Assembly: GCF_016865425.1 (NCBI RefSeq)
Contig: NZ_AP023355.1
Span: 5,888,198-5,952,197, forward strand
Length of the DNA: 64,000 nucleotides
Source: Actinocatenispora thailandica
Lineage (GTDB): Bacteria; Actinomycetota; Actinomycetes; Mycobacteriales; Micromonosporaceae
Direction: 5' to 3'
Position 1 is the stretch's first letter, and each line of letters starts with the position of its first letter. The notes beneath the pieces were generated by a model. That model was not told the origin of the DNA. It made no database searches and worked only from the letters and a program-made list of their open reading frames with translations. Made by a program: the position numbers and the translations under genes. This document shows, one piece after another, positions 18,341 through 26,317 of this stretch.

Positions 18341-19600
18341 TTACAGGTAGAAGCCGCCGGCCGGCTCCGGCTCCTGGCGGAGTTCGACCGGACGCCGGCC
18401 GGAACGCAGCGCGAACAGGTCGGCGAGCGTCGCGCCGCCTGGCGGCGCGCTCGTCGTGTCACCCAGCCACTGCTGCGCCTCGTCCGCGGCGAGCGGCCCG
18501 ACCTCCACCTGCGCCAGGCACCGGCCGGCCCGTACCACCGCGGGGTGCAACTGCTGCAGGTCCTCGTTGGTGGTGATGCCGACCATGACGTTGCGCCCCT
18601 GGCCGAGCAGCCCGTCGGTCAGGTTGAGCAGCCGGGACAGCGCCTGCCCGGTGGCGTACTTCGCCTCCCCGCGGACCAGCTCGTCGCAGTCCTCCAGCAG
18701 CAGCAACCGCCACCGGCCGTCGTCGCTGTCGTCCCCGATGACCAGGTCCATCAGGTAGCTCGGCTCACCGAACAGCTTGTCCGGGTCGAGCACGCAGTCG
18801 ACCTGGCACCAGTCCCGCCAGGCCCGGGCCAGCGACCGCAGCGCGGTGGTCTTGCCGGTACCGGGCGGGCCGTGCAACAGCAGCAGCCGGCCGGTGACCG
18901 TCTCCGCGGTCAACGTCATCAGCGAGTCCAGCGCCGCGGACACCGGGCGCGAGTAGTTGCGCCGGATGTCGGCCCAGTCCGCGGCGGCGATCGACCGGGT
19001 GGTGCGGTACGCGCCGCGCCGGCTGGAGTGGTACCAGAAGCCCATCTCGACGGTGTCGGTCGGCGGCTTCTCCTCCGCCGCGGCGCCCGCGATGGCACGC
19101 TCCAGTACCTGGTCGGCGAGCTGCTCGGACTCGGCGGTCACCGTCACCTCGCCGCCGCCGCTGTGCCAGCGCACCGCCCGCAGCGTCCAGCCGGTGCCGG
19201 TGACCAGCTGGGAGCGGCGGGTGTCCTCCCGGACACCGCGCAGCAGCCGGCCGTCCGGCGGGATCAGGGTGGCGTCGGGCTTGACCCGGTCGAGCCGGAC
19301 GGTGCGGGCGAAGGGCTGCTCGCCGTTGGTGAACCGGATCAGCGTCAGCGCGTCGATCACGTCGAACGGCTCGTCCGAGTCGTCCGCGGTCAGCCGGATC
19401 GGCAGCACCCGCGACACGTCGTCCGCGCCTTCCGACCGGGCTACGTCGTCCGCGCCGGCCGGCCGGGCTACGTCGTCCGCGCCGGCCGGCCGGTCGGGCG
19501 CCTGGCCCGGATCCGGTGCGACGCCCGTCCGGTGCGGGTCCGGTGCGTCGTCCGTCTGGTGCGCAGCCTGCGCGTCGAGCGTCTGGTGGGGAATGGACAC
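18341..19600 (-). CDS. AAA+ ATPase with DUF5925-type N-terminal domain, paralog
   Basis: 419 residues from the GTG at 19600, preceded by GGTGGGAGA 11 nt upstream. The frame is open further but those residues are arginine shadow sequence from the overlapping ABC-F gene region. After a 50-residue acidic linker with tandem AGADDVA repeats it parallels the gene at 17097: DVIDALTLIRF, GFWYHSSRRGAYRTT, Walker A GPPGTGKTTALRSLA, LLLLEDCDELV, ITTNEDL, RAGRC and the terminal PAGGFYL. It lies 113 bp upstream of its paralog in the same orientation, probably an ancestral duplication. Role unknown. Confidence 0.85.
   Translation of the reverse strand: MSIPHQTLDAQAAHQTDDAPDPHRTGVAPDPGQAPDRPAGADDVARPAGADDVARSEGADDVSRVLPIRLTADDSDEPFDVIDALTLIRFTNGEQPFARTVRLDRVKPDATLIPPDGRLLRGVREDTRRSQLVTGTGWTLRAVRWHSGGGEVTVTAESEQLADQVLERAIAGAAAEEKPPTDTVEMGFWYHSSRRGAYRTTRSIAAADWADIRRNYSRPVSAALDSLMTLTAETVTGRLLLLHGPPGTGKTTALRSLARAWRDWCQVDCVLDPDKLFGEPSYLMDLVIGDDSDDGRWRLLLLEDCDELVRGEAKYATGQALSRLLNLTDGLLGQGRNVMVGITTNEDLQQLHPAVVRAGRCLAQVEVGPLAADEAQQWLGDTTSAPPGGATLADLFALRSGRRPVELRQEPEPAGGFYL
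19439..19492. repeat. 27-bp tandem repeat inside the AAA+ gene
   Basis: Two identical 27-bp units (19439-19465, 19466-19492) with a diverged third at 19412-19438. In frame they encode nine-residue repeats of the R-P-A-G-A-D-D-V-A type in the N-terminal linker. Confidence 0.85.
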
Positions 19601-19634
19601 CGTTCCATGGTCTCCCACCGCGGCACGCACCGCG

Positions 19635-21374
19635 TCAGCGGACGTCCCAGACCGGCTCGGCGGTCTCGGTGACGGTGCCATCGTTGGCGATCGTGACGAA
19701 CCGGTCGAAGCCGCGGGTGAACCAGCGGTCGTGGGTGACCGCGACGACGGTACCGGCGAACGACGCCAACCCCGCCTCCAGCGCCTCGGCACTGACCAGG
19801 TCGAGGTTGTCGGTCGGCTCGTCGAGCAGCAACAACGTCGCCCCGCTCAGTTCCAGCAGCAGGATCAGGAACCGGGCCTGTTGACCGCCGGACAGGGTGT
19901 CGAAGTCCTGCTCGGACTGCAACGCCAGCTCGTACCGGCTGAGCACCTTCATCGCCGCCGACCGGTCCATGCCGTCCCGGTCCTCGTCGCCGTGCCACAA
20001 GATGTCCCGCAGCGACCGTCGGGCGCCCGGGTCTCCGCCGACCGCTCCGGGCAGCCGCCCCGACAGTTCCGGCCGGTCGTGGGTCTGGGAGAAGTGCCCG
20101 GGCCGTACCCGCGCGCCGAGCCGCGCCACGCCGGTGTGCGCCACCGGTTTCAGGTGCGTACCGGGCAGCACGGTGCCCGGCTCCGGGTCGGTACCGCCGA
20201 GGGCCAGCAGGCGCAGCAGGTGCGACTTGCCGGTGCCGTTGGCGCCCAGCACCGCGACCCGGTCGCCGTACCAGATCTCCAGGTCGAACGGGTCGGTCAG
20301 GCCGGTGAGCGACAGCTGCTCGCAGACGACGGCCCGCTTGCCGGTCCGGCCGCCGCGCAGGTCGATCCGGATGTCCTGGTCCCGCGGCCGTTCCGGCGGC
20401 GGGCCGGCCTCCTCGAACCTGGCCAGCCGGGTCTTCGCCGCCTGCAGCCGGCTCGCCATGTCCGCGTTGTACTTCGCCTTCTCCCGGTACATCAGCACCA
20501 GCTGCTTGATCTTGGCGTGCTCCTCGTCCCAGCGGCGGCGCAGCTCGTCGAGCCGCTCGTACCGGTCCTCCCGGGCCTGGTGCCAGGTGGCGAAGCCGCC
20601 GCCGTGCGTCCAGCAGCTGCCGGCCTCCAGCGTCACCACCCGGTCGGCGGTGTTGGCGAGCAGTTCCCGGTCGTGGCTGACGTACAGGATGCTCTTGTCC
20701 GAGGCGGTGAGCTGCCGCTCCAGCCGCCGCTTCGCCGGTACGTCCAGGAAGTTGTCCGGCTCGTCCAGCAGCAGCACCTCGTCCGGCCCGGCGAGCAGCA
20801 GCTCCAGCGCGAACCGCTTCTGCTCGCCGCCGGACAGGGTGTCCAGCCGGCGGTGATTGACGTCCGGCCACTCCGCGTCGAGCACCTCGATCGCGGCGAC
20901 GTCGAACGCCACCTCCGCCTCGTACCCGCCGGCGTCGCCCCACGCGCCCAGCGCCTCGGCGTACTCCACCTGGGCCCGCCGGGCCACGTTGGAGAACTTG
21001 CCGCGGGTCTCCTCGGCGCGCATCCGCCGTTCCGCGGCGGCCAGGGCCCGGCCCGCCTCCCGCACCGCGGGCGGGGCGAGCGACAACGCCAGGTCGCCGA
21101 CCGTCCAGCCGCCGTGCGGCGCGTCGATGCCGGGGATCGCCCGGTTCATCCCGATGAACTGGCGCATCACGCCGAGACCGCCGGACCGCGTGACGGATCC
21201 GATGGTGACCGGAGAGTCCCCCGCGACCATCGAGACCAGCGTGGTCTTGCCGGCCCCGTTCGCACCGATCAGGGCGACCTTGGCGCCCTCACCGACCCGG
21301 AACGACACGTCCGCGAACAGTTCCCGGCCGTCCGGCAGCACCTGCGCCACCCCGGCCACGTCGACATACCCCAC
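19635..21374 (-). CDS. ABC-F family ATP-binding protein
   Basis: 579 residues from the GTG at 21374; the frame is open upstream but coding-like sequence starts here (GYVDVAGVAQVLPDG). Two ABC modules: Walker A GANGAGKTTL, signature LSGGEQKR and LLLDEPDNFLD; then GANGTGKSHLLRLLAL, LSGGQQAR and LLLDEPTDNLD. A charged linker lies between them (EEHAKIKQLVLMYREKAKYN). No membrane domain, so a ribosome-associated ABC-F protein is likely (translation factor or antibiotic resistance type). The end overlaps nothing. The downstream AAA+ gene starts 35 bp later. Confidence 0.88.
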   Translation of the reverse strand: MGYVDVAGVAQVLPDGRELFADVSFRVGEGAKVALIGANGAGKTTLVSMVAGDSPVTIGSVTRSGGLGVMRQFIGMNRAIPGIDAPHGGWTVGDLALSLAPPAVREAGRALAAAERRMRAEETRGKFSNVARRAQVEYAEALGAWGDAGGYEAEVAFDVAAIEVLDAEWPDVNHRRLDTLSGGEQKRFALELLLAGPDEVLLLDEPDNFLDVPAKRRLERQLTASDKSILYVSHDRELLANTADRVVTLEAGSCWTHGGGFATWHQAREDRYERLDELRRRWDEEHAKIKQLVLMYREKAKYNADMASRLQAAKTRLARFEEAGPPPERPRDQDIRIDLRGGRTGKRAVVCEQLSLTGLTDPFDLEIWYGDRVAVLGANGTGKSHLLRLLALGGTDPEPGTVLPGTHLKPVAHTGVARLGARVRPGHFSQTHDRPELSGRLPGAVGGDPGARRSLRDILWHGDEDRDGMDRSAAMKVLSRYELALQSEQDFDTLSGGQQARFLILLLELSGATLLLLDEPTDNLDLVSAEALEAGLASFAGTVVAVTHDRWFTRGFDRFVTIANDGTVTETAEPVWDVR

Positions 21375-21427
21375 GGCTACCGGAGTCTGCCGGCCGGCCG
21401 GGCGGAACGCGAACCGAATTCGGCCGG

Positions 21428-22036
21428 TCAGTCGTCGCCGGCGGTGACGCTGAGCACCCGGTACCCCTTCTGGCTGGCATGCCGGTCGACCGCGTAGCCG
21501 CGCTCGGCCAGCCAGCCGGCCAGCGAGTCGGCGCCCAGGTTGCGCGACACCACCAGCCAGGCGACGCCGCCCGGCGCGAGCCGCGGCAGCCAGGTCTGCA
21601 GCAACTCGTGCAGCGCCGGCTTGCCGATCCGAATCGGTGGATTCGACCAGATCTCGTCGAACCGCACGTCGGCCGGGACCTGGCCCGGCGGCACCGCGAC
21701 GACCCGGTCGGCGGCGCCGATGCGTGCCGCGTTCTCCCGCACCAGCTCCAGCGCGCGGGCGTTGACATCCACCGCGTACACGGTGGCGGCCGGCGCGCTG
21801 ACCGCGAGCGTCACCGCGATCGGCCCGTACCCGCAGCCGAGGTCGAGCAGGGTGCCGGCGCGGCGCGGCAGCGGCGCCTTGCGCAGCAGTACCGCGGTGC
21901 CCGGGTCCAGCCGCGACGCGGAGAACACGCCGGCGGATGCGGTCAGTTCCAGCTCCCGGCCGGCCGCGGTGAACGACACCTGTACCCGGGTGGCCGGCGC
22001 GGCCGGATCCGCGGAGAAGTAGTGGTCGTTCGACAC
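21428..22036 (-). CDS. class I SAM methyltransferase, RsmC/RlmG-like
   Basis: 202 residues from the GTG at 22036, with GAGGGG 7 nt upstream. It has the SAM-binding motif LLDLGCGYGPIAVTLA (near residue 65), YAVDVNARALELVRENA and NPPIRIGK, which is the NPP(F/Y) target-base motif of (guanine-N2) rRNA methyltransferases. E. coli RsmC carries an extra N-terminal domain; this one-domain form is common in actinobacteria. The rRNA target is inferred. It precedes the ABC-F gene with a 53-bp gap. Confidence 0.85.
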   Translation of the reverse strand: MSNDHYFSADPAAPATRVQVSFTAAGRELELTASAGVFSASRLDPGTAVLLRKAPLPRRAGTLLDLGCGYGPIAVTLAVSAPAATVYAVDVNARALELVRENAARIGAADRVVAVPPGQVPADVRFDEIWSNPPIRIGKPALHELLQTWLPRLAPGGVAWLVVSRNLGADSLAGWLAERGYAVDRHASQKGYRVLSVTAGDD

Positions 22037-22061
22037 GGCGGGTCCCCTCGAAGAGGTTGGG

Positions 22062-22067
22062 TAGGCT
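22062..22067 (+). promoter_or_regulatory. -10 box TAGGCT, probable leaderless promoter
   Basis: TAGGCT is 7 nt upstream of the ATG at 22075, with no Shine-Dalgarno sequence. The 38-bp gap to the divergent methyltransferase leaves little other room for a promoter. Confidence 0.5.
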
Positions 22068-22074
22068 GGCGCGC

Positions 22075-23622
22075 ATGACGCACCGGGACCCACGGTATCC
22101 GGGTGGCCCCGACCGCTTCCCCGACGGCCTGCCGGCCGGTGACCGCGATCCGACGCGCTCCGACGAACAACCGACCACGCTGTCGGTTCCGCCGCCGGCC
22201 GCAGCGCCCGGCACCCGGCCGCCGGCCCGGCCGGACTCCGGCACCGCCGCCGGACCCCCCTTCGGCACCGCCGCCGGACCCGGCTTCGGCACCGCCGCCG
22301 GACCCGGCTTCGACGGGGGCTCGGGCAGCGGCCACCCGGCGCCCCGCCCCGGCGGTGGATCCCCACCACCGCACTCCGGCGACGTCCCACCGCGCTCCGG
22401 CGAGTCGGCTGGAGTCGGCTGGGTACCGCCGGCCGGCGGTACGCCCGGGTTCGGGCCACAGTCGGCCGGAAACCCCGGCGCCGGCTACCCGCCGCAGGCC
22501 AGCACGGACCCCAGTGCCGGGTACGGGCCGCCGGCCGGCGCGGCCCCCGGTGCCGGGTACGGGCCGCAGGCCGGCGCGGCCCCCGGTGCCGGGTACGGGC
22601 CGCAGGCCGGCGCGGCCCCCGGTGCCGGGTACGGGCCACCGGCCGGGACCGGACCCGGGTACCCGCCACCGGCCGGCGGCGGCCCCGGGGCCGCACCGTG
22701 GCCGGAGGTGCCGGCGGGCGCCGGATTCGCCCCGGCACCAGCGGGCGGTACCGTCGGGTCGGGGTTCGCGCCACCCGGGCCGGCCGACGGCGGCGCCGCC
22801 GACCCGTTCGCCGGGCAGGGCAGCTGGCAGCCGGGCGGGGCCGACCGGTACCCGGAGGGAAACACCACGCCCCCGCCGGTCGAGGTCGGACGGCCGCCGG
22901 AGCGCGGACCGCGGCTGTGGCCGAAGGTACTGGCCGGCATCATCGCGGTGCTGGTGCTCGGCGGGCTGCTCGCCGGGTCGTACGCGCTGGTCCGGCGCAG
23001 CCCCTCGGACGGGCCGTCGACCGGTCCGTCGGCTCGGGCCGAGTCGCCGACCGGCAGCCCGACGCCGGAGAAGTCGCCGATCGACGTCAGCGCCCGGGCG
23101 ACCGACCCGGCGCCGCTCACCGTCAAGGAGGTGTTCGGCCGCGACGATCTGCAACCGGATCCGGGCCGGGACGCCGTCTACCACGTGCTCGCCCGGGACA
23201 AGCCACGGACCGACTGCGGCAAGGCGGCGCGCGGGCAGGTCGGTGGCGTGCTCGCGCAGTACAAGTGCGATCAGGTGATCCGGGCGACCGTCGCCGCCCC
23301 GGCCGACGGCTACGTGGCGACCCTCGGGATCGCCAACCTGGCCGACTCGGACGGCGCGCAGGCGGCCACCGACAAGATCAAGGAGTTGGGCAAGGCGGGC
23401 GACGGCGCGCTCACCGCGCTGTCCGCGCCGGGGGCGAGCAAGCTGGCGACGTCACCGACCGCGTTCACCCTCCAGCCGTACGGGCACTACCTGCTCTACG
23501 TGGTCGTCGGCCGCACCGACCGGAAGGCGCCGAGCGCCGACGCGACCACCCAGCAGATCGTCACCGATCTGGTGCAGAGCTACCTGACCGGCGTGATCGA
23601 CGCCCGCCGCACCGCCGACTGA
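22075..23622 (+). CDS. Pro/Gly-rich membrane-anchored protein of unknown function
   Basis: 515 residues. Residues 1-280 are low-complexity Pro/Gly/Ala with two tandem-repeat blocks, GTAAGPxF and AGAAPGAGYGPQ. One membrane helix follows (LWPKVLAGIIAVLVLGGLLAGSYALV, about 281-306), then an external 200-residue domain with two Cys (RTDCGKAARG, QYKCDQVIRA). The layout of a disordered cytoplasmic arm, one helix and a small outer domain recalls actinobacterial signal-sensing or cell-envelope proteins; no family recognised. It is divergent from the methyltransferase. Confidence 0.8.
   Translation: MTHRDPRYPGGPDRFPDGLPAGDRDPTRSDEQPTTLSVPPPAAAPGTRPPARPDSGTAAGPPFGTAAGPGFGTAAGPGFDGGSGSGHPAPRPGGGSPPPHSGDVPPRSGESAGVGWVPPAGGTPGFGPQSAGNPGAGYPPQASTDPSAGYGPPAGAAPGAGYGPQAGAAPGAGYGPQAGAAPGAGYGPPAGTGPGYPPPAGGGPGAAPWPEVPAGAGFAPAPAGGTVGSGFAPPGPADGGAADPFAGQGSWQPGGADRYPEGNTTPPPVEVGRPPERGPRLWPKVLAGIIAVLVLGGLLAGSYALVRRSPSDGPSTGPSARAESPTGSPTPEKSPIDVSARATDPAPLTVKEVFGRDDLQPDPGRDAVYHVLARDKPRTDCGKAARGQVGGVLAQYKCDQVIRATVAAPADGYVATLGIANLADSDGAQAATDKIKELGKAGDGALTALSAPGASKLATSPTAFTLQPYGHYLLYVVVGRTDRKAPSADATTQQIVTDLVQSYLTGVIDARRTAD
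22498..22641. repeat. 36-bp tandem repeat, four copies, in frame
   Basis: Units at 22498, 22534, 22570 and 22606. Units 2 and 3 are identical and the others differ at a few bases. Each encodes twelve residues of the AGAAPGAGYGPQ type. A separate 24-bp repeat (GTAAGPxF coding) lies at about 22240-22312. Confidence 0.9.
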
Positions 23623-23640
23623 CACCCGAACCGGCCGCCC

Positions 23641-23725
23641 GCCACGCTCGACCGCACCGCACCGCACCGCACCGCGCGCACGGCACCGCGCGCACGGCAC
23701 CGCGCCGCACCGCGCGGCGGCCGGA
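23641..23725. repeat. low-complexity CACCG/GCGCGCACGGCACC stretch
   Basis: Short runs of ACCGC and two copies of a 14-bp ACCGCGCGCACGGC unit fill the gap between two convergent genes. Nothing else seen in the gap. Confidence 0.75.
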
Positions 23726-23766
23726 CGCGCCGGGTCCGACCATCGGGGCGATGTCGGCCGAGCCGG

Positions 23767-24320
23767 TCAGCGCTGCGGATCGCGGCCGAGCAGGCCCAGC
23801 AGCCGGTCCTGCTCCGGGGCGTCCGGCGGGACCGGAACCTCGGATCCGCACACCCCGTCGGCGCGCAACATGTCGCCCATCCCGACGGCCTGCTCGTAGG
23901 TGGCGTGCACCTCGTCGGCCGGCAGTACCTCGTCGCCGCCGGTCGCGCGGGCGATGTCCCAGCCGTGGATCAGCAGGTCGAACAGGCAGAAGCCGCCGAC
24001 GGTCCGTTCCAGCGTGGTGGGCCGAACATCCCCTCGTACTGGCGCCCGGCGCGGTCCGGGTCCGCCAGGATCTCCTGGAGCTGGTCTCGCGCCGCCCGCC
24101 AGGAACCGACCGGGTCGTCGTCCACCGATCCGGTCGTCACGGTCAGGCCGACGTGCGCCGGCATGTCCCGGTACGAGGTCTCCAGTACGTGCCGGAGCAC
24201 GTCCCGCGCCGACCAGCCGGCGCACGGCGAGGCGTTGTCCCATGCGGTGTCGGGCACCGCGGCCACCCGTCGATCGAACTCGGCGGCGAGCTTCCGGTGC
24301 CGTTCGGCGATCTCACTCAT
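23767..24320 (-). pseudogene. maleylpyruvate-isomerase-like (TIGR03086/DinB-fold) protein, frameshifted
   Basis: The N-terminal part, from the ATG at 24320 (GGATGGGGG upstream), reads MSEIAERHRKLAAEFDRRVAAV, then CAGWSARDVLRHVLE, the metal-binding N-terminal helix bundle of mycothiol-dependent maleylpyruvate isomerase-like proteins. It leaves frame after YEGMFGP. The next frame continues TTLERTVGGFCLFDLLIHGWDIARATG, the expected second half with the HGWDIA metal-site motif. One base is missing next to a CCC run near 24020. With it restored the protein would be about 185 residues. Either a recent inactivation or a sequence error. Confidence 0.75.
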
Positions 24321-24479
24321 GCCCCCATCCTGCGCCGCCGCGCCCCGCCCGTCGTGTACGGATCGGCCACGCCGCCCCACCACGACGGTGCCCGCGGCAA
24401 CGCCCGGTCCGGCCACGCCCGCCCCACCAGGTGGCAACGCCGTCCCGCCAGCACGGTGCCTCGGCAACGCCCGGCCGGG

Positions 24480-25331
24480 TCACGCCCGCCGCGCCGGGGA
24501 CGGCGGCGCGGAGCGGGCCCCGACGAGTACCGCGGGGCTGACGCCGGCGATCTGCCGGCAGTCCCGGGACAGGTGCGGCTGGTCGGTGTAGCCGGCGAGC
24601 ACCGCCAGCGTGGCGAGCCCGGCGTCGGTGCGCCGGGACAGTGCCAGGAACCGCTGCAACCGCAGGATCCGCCGCAGCGTGGCCGGCCCGTAGCCGAAGG
24701 CGGACCGGCAGCGTCGGTGCAGTTGCCGGCCGCTGCGGCCGGCCTCGGCGGCCAGATCCGCGACCGAGGTGGCCGGGTCGGCGGTGAGCAGCCCGGCGAC
24801 GATGCCGGCGACGGGGTCCGGGTCGGCGGCCTCGGCGAGCCAGCCGCGGGCCGCGCCGTGCAGGAGGTCGAGCCGGGCCGCCGGGCCCGGCGCGCTGCCC
24901 AGGCGGTCGGCCAGCCGCCGCGCGAACCCGGACCCGAACACGTCCTCCACCGGCACCCGGCGGTCCCGCAGCTCGGCCACGTCGAGCCGCAGGGCGCCCG
25001 CCACCTGGCCGGGGCGGAACCGGATGCCGACCGCGTCGACCGGCGCCGGCAGGTCGGTCTGCCAGGCGGCGGTTTCCGGACCGCAGAGCCAGATCGTGCC
25101 GCTGTCGAGCCAGAGCAGTTCCACCGCGCCGTCCGGCACCAGCCGGTACCGTCCGGCCATCCGCGCGGTCCAGCCGACCGCCAAGCCGGCGGTCAGGTCC
25201 GCTGGCGGCCGACGCGGCCGGTACCAGGTGGCGCCGGTCGGCGCCGACCACTCCGCGGCGCTGGCCGCGGCCGGCGTGGACCAGGCTCCGGCGGCCGCCC
25301 GGGGCACCGCGCGCCGACCCGTACCGGTCAT
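24480..25331 (-). CDS. AraC-family transcriptional regulator
   Basis: 283 residues from the ATG at 25331. The N-terminal 160 residues resemble the DUF6597-type sensor of small AraC regulators (RYRLVPDGAVELLWLDSG, VGIRFRPGQVAGAL). The C-terminal AraC domain is clear: VADLAAEAGRSGRQLHRRCRSAFGYGP, then LATLAVLAGYTDQPHLSRDCRQIAGVSPA. TAGTCT 7 nt before the ATG suggests a leaderless transcript. It follows the LysR gene by 10 nt. Ligand unknown. Confidence 0.88.
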   Translation of the reverse strand: MTGTGRRAVPRAAAGAWSTPAAASAAEWSAPTGATWYRPRRPPADLTAGLAVGWTARMAGRYRLVPDGAVELLWLDSGTIWLCGPETAAWQTDLPAPVDAVGIRFRPGQVAGALRLDVAELRDRRVPVEDVFGSGFARRLADRLGSAPGPAARLDLLHGAARGWLAEAADPDPVAGIVAGLLTADPATSVADLAAEAGRSGRQLHRRCRSAFGYGPATLRRILRLQRFLALSRRTDAGLATLAVLAGYTDQPHLSRDCRQIAGVSPAVLVGARSAPPSPARRA

Positions 25332-25338
25332 ACCGCCG

Positions 25339-25344
25339 AGACTA
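25339..25344 (-). promoter_or_regulatory. -10 box TAGTCT, probable leaderless promoter
   Basis: On the minus strand TAGTCT precedes the AraC ATG (25331) by 7 nt. It overlaps the 3' end of the LysR gene. Confidence 0.45.
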
Positions 25345-26272
25345 CTGCGCTGCTCCGACGTTCCGGCCCGCGTCGATGGGGGCGCCGGCACGTCCGCCGG
25401 ACCGGGCCGGGTCGGGTCCCACGGTACGGCCGCGGGCGGCGGCGAGCAGCGCGGCGGCGGCCGGATCCGCGTCCGGCGCGGCGGCCAGTACCAACCGCCG
25501 GGTGCGCCGCGGCCGGACCGGGACGAGGGTCAGGTCGCCGTCGAGCATCGACCCGGCGAGGTCCGGCACGATCGAGACGCCGACGCCGGCCCGCACCATC
25601 GCGAGCAGGGTGCCCATCTCCCGGACCCGGTGCGCGGGCGCGAACGGCACCCGCGCCGACCGGTACAGCCGCCGGATGTGGCGCTCGCAGCCGCCACGGG
25701 ACAGCAGGAACGGGTCGTCGTCCAGGTCACCGACGGTGACCGATGGTTCGCCGGCGAGCGGATGGTCCCGGCGCAGCAGCGCGCAGAACGCGTCGGACGC
25801 CAGCAGCACGCCGCGGCCGGCCGGCGGGTCGACCAGTACCGCCAGCTCGACGGTGCGGGTGTCCAGCCAGCCGGCGATCTCGTCGTCCTCCCCCTCGAAC
25901 AGGGTGACGGTGATCCGGGGCAGCTCGGTACACCAGCGCCAGCAGCCCGGGCAGCAGCCCCTGGCAGGCGGTCGGCGGTGCGGCGAGCCGGACGGTACCG
26001 GCCGGGCTGCCGTCCCGGCGCGCGGCGATCGCGCCGATCCGGCCCGCCGCGCCGACCACCTCCCGGGCCGCCGGCACGATGCTCTCGCCGAACGCGGTGG
26101 GCCGGATCCGCCCGGTTCGTTCGACCACCGGCCCGCCGAGCACCCGCTCCAGCGCGGCGACGTTGTGCGACACCGCGGACTGGCTGATGCCGAGCCGGTC
26201 CGCGGCGGCGCCGAACCCGCCCTCGTCGAGTACCGCCAGGAAGGCTCGGAGCTGCGGCACGCTGATGTCCAT
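25342..26272 (-). pseudogene. LysR-family regulator, frameshifted
   Basis: From the ATG at 26272 (GAGGA 6 nt upstream) the first 115 residues are a good LysR N-terminus: MDISVPQLRAFLAVLDEG, FGAAADRLGISQSAVSHNVA, LERVLGGPVVERT. Near 25928 the frame is lost after LLALVY. The effector domain continues in another frame as ELPRITVTLFEGEDDEIAGW through LVDPPAGRG to a stop at 25342. One surplus base (or two missing) explains it. The full length would be a normal 310 residues. It is divergent from the EamA gene at 26314. It may be a sequence error rather than a dead gene. Confidence 0.75.
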
Positions 26273-26317
26273 GAGTGGTCCTCATGAGTCGGTCGACACG
26301 ACTTGTTGGACTCATGA
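26271..26317. promoter_or_regulatory. cluster of ATGAG/CTCAT half-sites, candidate LysR operator
   Basis: The divergent region between LysR and EamA contains a perfect 9-bp inverted repeat, TCATGAGTC (26282-26290) and GACTCATGA (26309-26317). A further ATGAG-N5-CTCAT pair lies at 26271-26285. Both start codons are inside the array. The regulatory role is inferred from symmetry and position. Confidence 0.5.
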
